From Anaeromyxobacter_A sp035538735 (GTDB taxonomy: Bacteria > Myxococcota > Myxococcia > Myxococcales > Anaeromyxobacteraceae): a stretch of DNA of 8,055 nt. A program made the position numbers and the translations under genes. The DNA is taken from NCBI GenBank assembly GCA_035538735.1, contig DATLJU010000152.1:1-8055 (forward strand), in the 5' to 3' direction. Every line of letters begins with the position of its first letter. The first letter of the stretch is position 1. Under the pieces are notes generated by a model that was given only the letters and a program-made list of their open reading frames with translations, was not told the origin of the DNA and ran no database searches. This document shows positions 6,354 through 8,055 of this stretch, in pieces.

Positions 6354-6722
6354 CTACGCCGCGATGGCGGTGGGGACGGGCTCCACCAGGCCGGCTTCCG
6401 CGAGCCGGTCGATGGCCGACTTCACCTCGGCCGCGCTCGTGCCGCAGTCCTCCAGGGTCCGCGCGAGGTCGGCGATGCTCCGCTTGCCCCCGCGCAGCTC
6501 GCCGAGGACGACCCCGTCGACGGGATCGACCTGGAGCGGTATCGCCCAGGCGCGCTGCGCGGCGTCGAGCGCGGCGCGGCCCTGGGCGCGCGCGGCCTGG
6601 ACCGCCTCCCGGTAGGCGTTCTCCGCCGACGCGCCCCGGTCCGAGAGCGCAAACTTCTGGCCGCGCGGCCACCGCTTGCCCGCACGGGGCTTCAGGCTTT
6701 CGAGCATCGGGGCCGAACTCAT
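6354..6722 (-). CDS. Unrecognised small protein with probable C-terminal winged helix
   Basis: I do not recognise this 122-residue protein. The first 30 residues are basic (KPRAGKRWPRGQK). Residues about 32-61 are alanine-rich and likely helical (AENAYREAVQAARAQ). Residues about 68-117 look like a winged helix: VDGVVLGELRGG, then SIADLARTLEDCG, then SAAEVKSAIDRLAEAGLVEPV, the pattern of a recognition helix followed by a wing in small bacterial regulators. It could bind DNA; nothing shows a target. The ATG at 6722 is chosen because GGAGAGGG lies just upstream (6725-6732); the frame stays open to 6830, and a second ATG occurs at 6707. It ends in TAG and meets the GGQ gene tail to tail, so the two transcripts probably overlap. 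It is divergent from the HAD gene. Confidence 0.7.
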   Translation of the reverse strand: MSSAPMLESLKPRAGKRWPRGQKFALSDRGASAENAYREAVQAARAQGRAALDAAQRAWAIPLQVDPVDGVVLGELRGGKRSIADLARTLEDCGTSAAEVKSAIDRLAEAGLVEPVPTAIAA

Positions 6723-6838
6723 GGCCCTCTCCGGGCGTCGTGTCAACCCCGCGCGTGCGAGCGTGCGCCCGCTGGAGCCCACCTCCGGTCGTAGACGTCG
6801 GCGTTGCCGGGGTGGGAGGGGCGATCTCACCTTCGCCC

Positions 6839-7525
6839 ATGGCTCGCGCCGTCCTGTTCGACATCGACGGTACGCTGGTCGACTCCGTCGATCTGCACGC
6901 GCAGGCGTGGCAGGAAGCGCTCGTCAGGTTCGGCAAGGAGGTCCCATACGACGAGATCCGGAGCCAGATCGGCAAGGGTGGCGATCAGTTCTTGCCGGTC
7001 TTCCTGAACGAGGAGGAGCTCGAGCGGTTCGGAGACGATCTCGCCGAGTACTGCACCGGGCTCTACCAGCGCCAGTACCTCCCTTGGGTGAAGCCGTTCC
7101 CGGGAGCGCGCGACCTGCTGGTGCGCCTGAAGCAGGGCGGCACGCTCGTCGGGCTCGTCTCCTCGTGCAAGCGCATGGAGCTCGGCTACTACCTCCGCAT
7201 GGTCGGCGGTGCGAGCCTCGTCGACGCCGCCACCACCTCCGGGGACGCCGAGCAGTCGAAACCTCAGCCGGACGTCTTCCTCGCCTGCCTCGACCGCCTC
7301 GCGCTCGATCCGCACGAGGTGGTCGCGGTGGGCGACAGCCCGTACGACGCGGAGGCCGCGGCGCGGGCCGGCGTCCGGACCGTCGGCGTCCTCTCCGGCG
7401 GGTTCGCGCAGCACGATCTCGAGGAGGCCGGCTGCATCGAGATCTACCAGGACTGCGCCGATCTGCTGGCCCGCTTTCCCAAGACGCCGCTCGCCCCGGA
7501 GCACGGGACGGAGAACCGCCGTTGA
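6839..7525 (+). CDS. HAD-superfamily hydrolase (phosphatase/phosphoglucomutase-like)
   Basis: A 228-residue cytoplasmic HAD-superfamily enzyme, a usual length for phosphoglycolate phosphatase or beta-phosphoglucomutase relatives. Motif I is FDIDGTLVDS, with nucleophile D8 and acid/base D10. Motif II is LVSSC (106-110), motif III has K141 in QSKPQPDVF, and motif IV is VGDSPYD with D166 and D170. The stretch between motif I and about residue 88 would form a helical C1 cap over the active site. All catalytic residues are present, so it should hydrolyse or transfer a small phosphate ester; the substrate cannot be read. ATG 6839 is preferred because motif I then starts three residues in; a GTG at 6740 would add 33 residues of no recognisable kind. 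The nearest purine-rich site (GGAGGGG, 6815-6821) is 17 bases away, so translation may be weak. The stop falls inside a 13-bp tandem repeat. Confidence 0.92.
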   Translation: MARAVLFDIDGTLVDSVDLHAQAWQEALVRFGKEVPYDEIRSQIGKGGDQFLPVFLNEEELERFGDDLAEYCTGLYQRQYLPWVKPFPGARDLLVRLKQGGTLVGLVSSCKRMELGYYLRMVGGASLVDAATTSGDAEQSKPQPDVFLACLDRLALDPHEVVAVGDSPYDAEAAARAGVRTVGVLSGGFAQHDLEEAGCIEIYQDCADLLARFPKTPLAPEHGTENRR

Positions 7526-7546
7526 GAACCGCCGTTGAGAACCGCC
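7511..7546. repeat. 13-bp tandem repeat across the HAD gene stop
   Basis: The unit GAGAACCGCCGTT occurs at 7511-7523 and 7524-7536, with a third partial copy (GAGAACCGCC) at 7537-7546. The first unit boundary makes the TGA stop (7523-7525), so the extra units are untranslated and leave the protein end unchanged. It is a simple slippage-type repeat. Confidence 0.9.
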
Positions 7547-7592
7547 CCCGGGACGGGTGGCGCGGGCGCGCGGCGTCCGTCAAGAGTCGGGA

Positions 7593-8055
7593 ATGGCGGA
7601 CCCACGACCGCCGCGCGCGTCACCGGGGTGGGGCCGGGCGCGCGTGCTCGCCATCGGCCACTCGACGCGGCCGCTCGAGGAGTTCATCGCGCTGCTCCGG
7701 TCGTGTGACGTCGTGACGCTCGCCGACGTCCGGACGATCCCGCGGTCTCGCCGCAACCCTCAGTATGCTCGGGAGGCGCTCGAGCCGGCGCTCGCCGCCG
7801 CCGGCATCCGGTACGCGCACCTGGCGCGCCTGGGCGGGCTGCGGCATGCCCGCAAGGACTCGCCCAACGGCGGCTGGCGCAACGCGAGCTTCCGCGGGTT
7901 CGCCGACTACATGCAGACCGGCGACTTCGAGGAGGGGCTCGTCGAGCTGCGCACGCTCGCGCGCGAGGGCACGGTGGCGGTGATGTGCGCCGAGGCGGTG
8001 CCGTGGCGATGCCACCGATCGCTGCTCGCGGATGCGCTCTTCGCGCGGGGTGTCG
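7593..8055 (+). CDS. DUF488 family protein, 5' part (runs past the window end)
   Basis: The frame from ATG 7593 is open to the last base, giving 154 codons without a stop, so the gene is cut by the window edge. The product is a DUF488 protein: IGHSTRPLEEF (21-31), LADVRTIPRSRRNPQY (43-58), HLARLGGLR (76-84), GGWRNASFRGFADYM (93-107), and MCAEAVPWRCHRSLLADAL (131-149) with paired cysteines C132 and C140. Members are small cytoplasmic proteins of about 150-190 residues with no firmly known activity. The conserved cysteine and HR motifs suggest an enzyme or ligand-binding site, which is inference. The first 16 residues are a proline-rich lead without homology; a GTG at 7644 directly before the conserved core is an alternative start, and no strong Shine-Dalgarno favours either. 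It lies 67 bp after the HAD gene and could be cotranscribed. Confidence 0.88.
   Translation, partial: MADPRPPRASPGWGRARVLAIGHSTRPLEEFIALLRSCDVVTLADVRTIPRSRRNPQYAREALEPALAAAGIRYAHLARLGGLRHARKDSPNGGWRNASFRGFADYMQTGDFEEGLVELRTLAREGTVAVMCAEAVPWRCHRSLLADALFARGV

Noticed and set aside
6741..6746. A perfect TTGACA on the minus strand upstream of the winged-helix gene
   Set aside because: The position 17 bases further on falls on the start codon (CATGAG) and does not resemble a -10 box, so a promoter would need a leaderless arrangement that nothing else supports.
6740..6838. An N-terminal 33-residue extension of the HAD protein from GTG 6740
   Set aside because: The extra residues match nothing, and the HAD motif normally begins within the first ten residues, as it does from ATG 6839.
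5923..6975. A 350-codon minus-strand frame across the GGQ gene
   Set aside because: Arginine- and proline-rich shadow crossing several real genes, with no recognisable motif.

Overview
The window is very GC-rich coding DNA with strong G/C preference at third codon positions, which fills the opposite strands with long spurious reading frames. Base composition and gene content suggest a myxobacterium, most likely an Anaeromyxobacter relative. That placement is inference from general familiarity, not from a marker gene. No stretch over 300 bases lacks a gene, and there are no tRNA, rRNA, CRISPR, IS or phage features. It reads mostly as ordinary chromosome, with a few structured or odd spots.

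Layout. (1) Positions 1-1597, plus strand: the end of one ABC-2 type permease and a complete second one, overlapping by ATGA. They are the two membrane halves of a YbhS/YbhR/YhhJ-type exporter whose ATPase presumably lies upstream of the window. (2) 1598-1764: a convergent intergenic region holding a REP-like imperfect palindrome and an overlapping strong hairpin. (3) 1765-5870, minus strand: three genes read as tdh-like dehydrogenase, then kbl, then a long aromatic amino acid hydroxylase. The first two would take L-threonine through 2-amino-3-ketobutyrate to glycine and acetyl-CoA. The third is an O2- and pterin-dependent iron hydroxylase, probably phenylalanine to tyrosine, behind a 131-bp gap that may carry its own promoter. 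(4) 5963-6349, plus strand: a compact GGQ release-factor-like protein with an ArfB-like basic tail, a candidate ribosome-rescue hydrolase. (5) 6354-6722, minus strand: a small unrecognised protein with a probable winged-helix C-terminus, convergent with the GGQ gene at a 4-bp gap. (6) 6839-7525, plus strand: a HAD-family phosphatase, ending in a 13-bp tandem repeat. (7) 7593 to the window end, plus strand: a DUF488 protein cut by the window edge.

The points most worth a second look are the stacked hairpins at 1627-1712; the tdh-kbl junction, where a single in-frame TAG and five codons without a Shine-Dalgarno separate the two genes; the dehydrogenase's departure from the TDH substrate-pocket signature; the 230-residue C-terminal extension of the hydroxylase; and the hybrid look of the GGQ protein. 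I found no convincing evidence of a wholly new multi-gene system.
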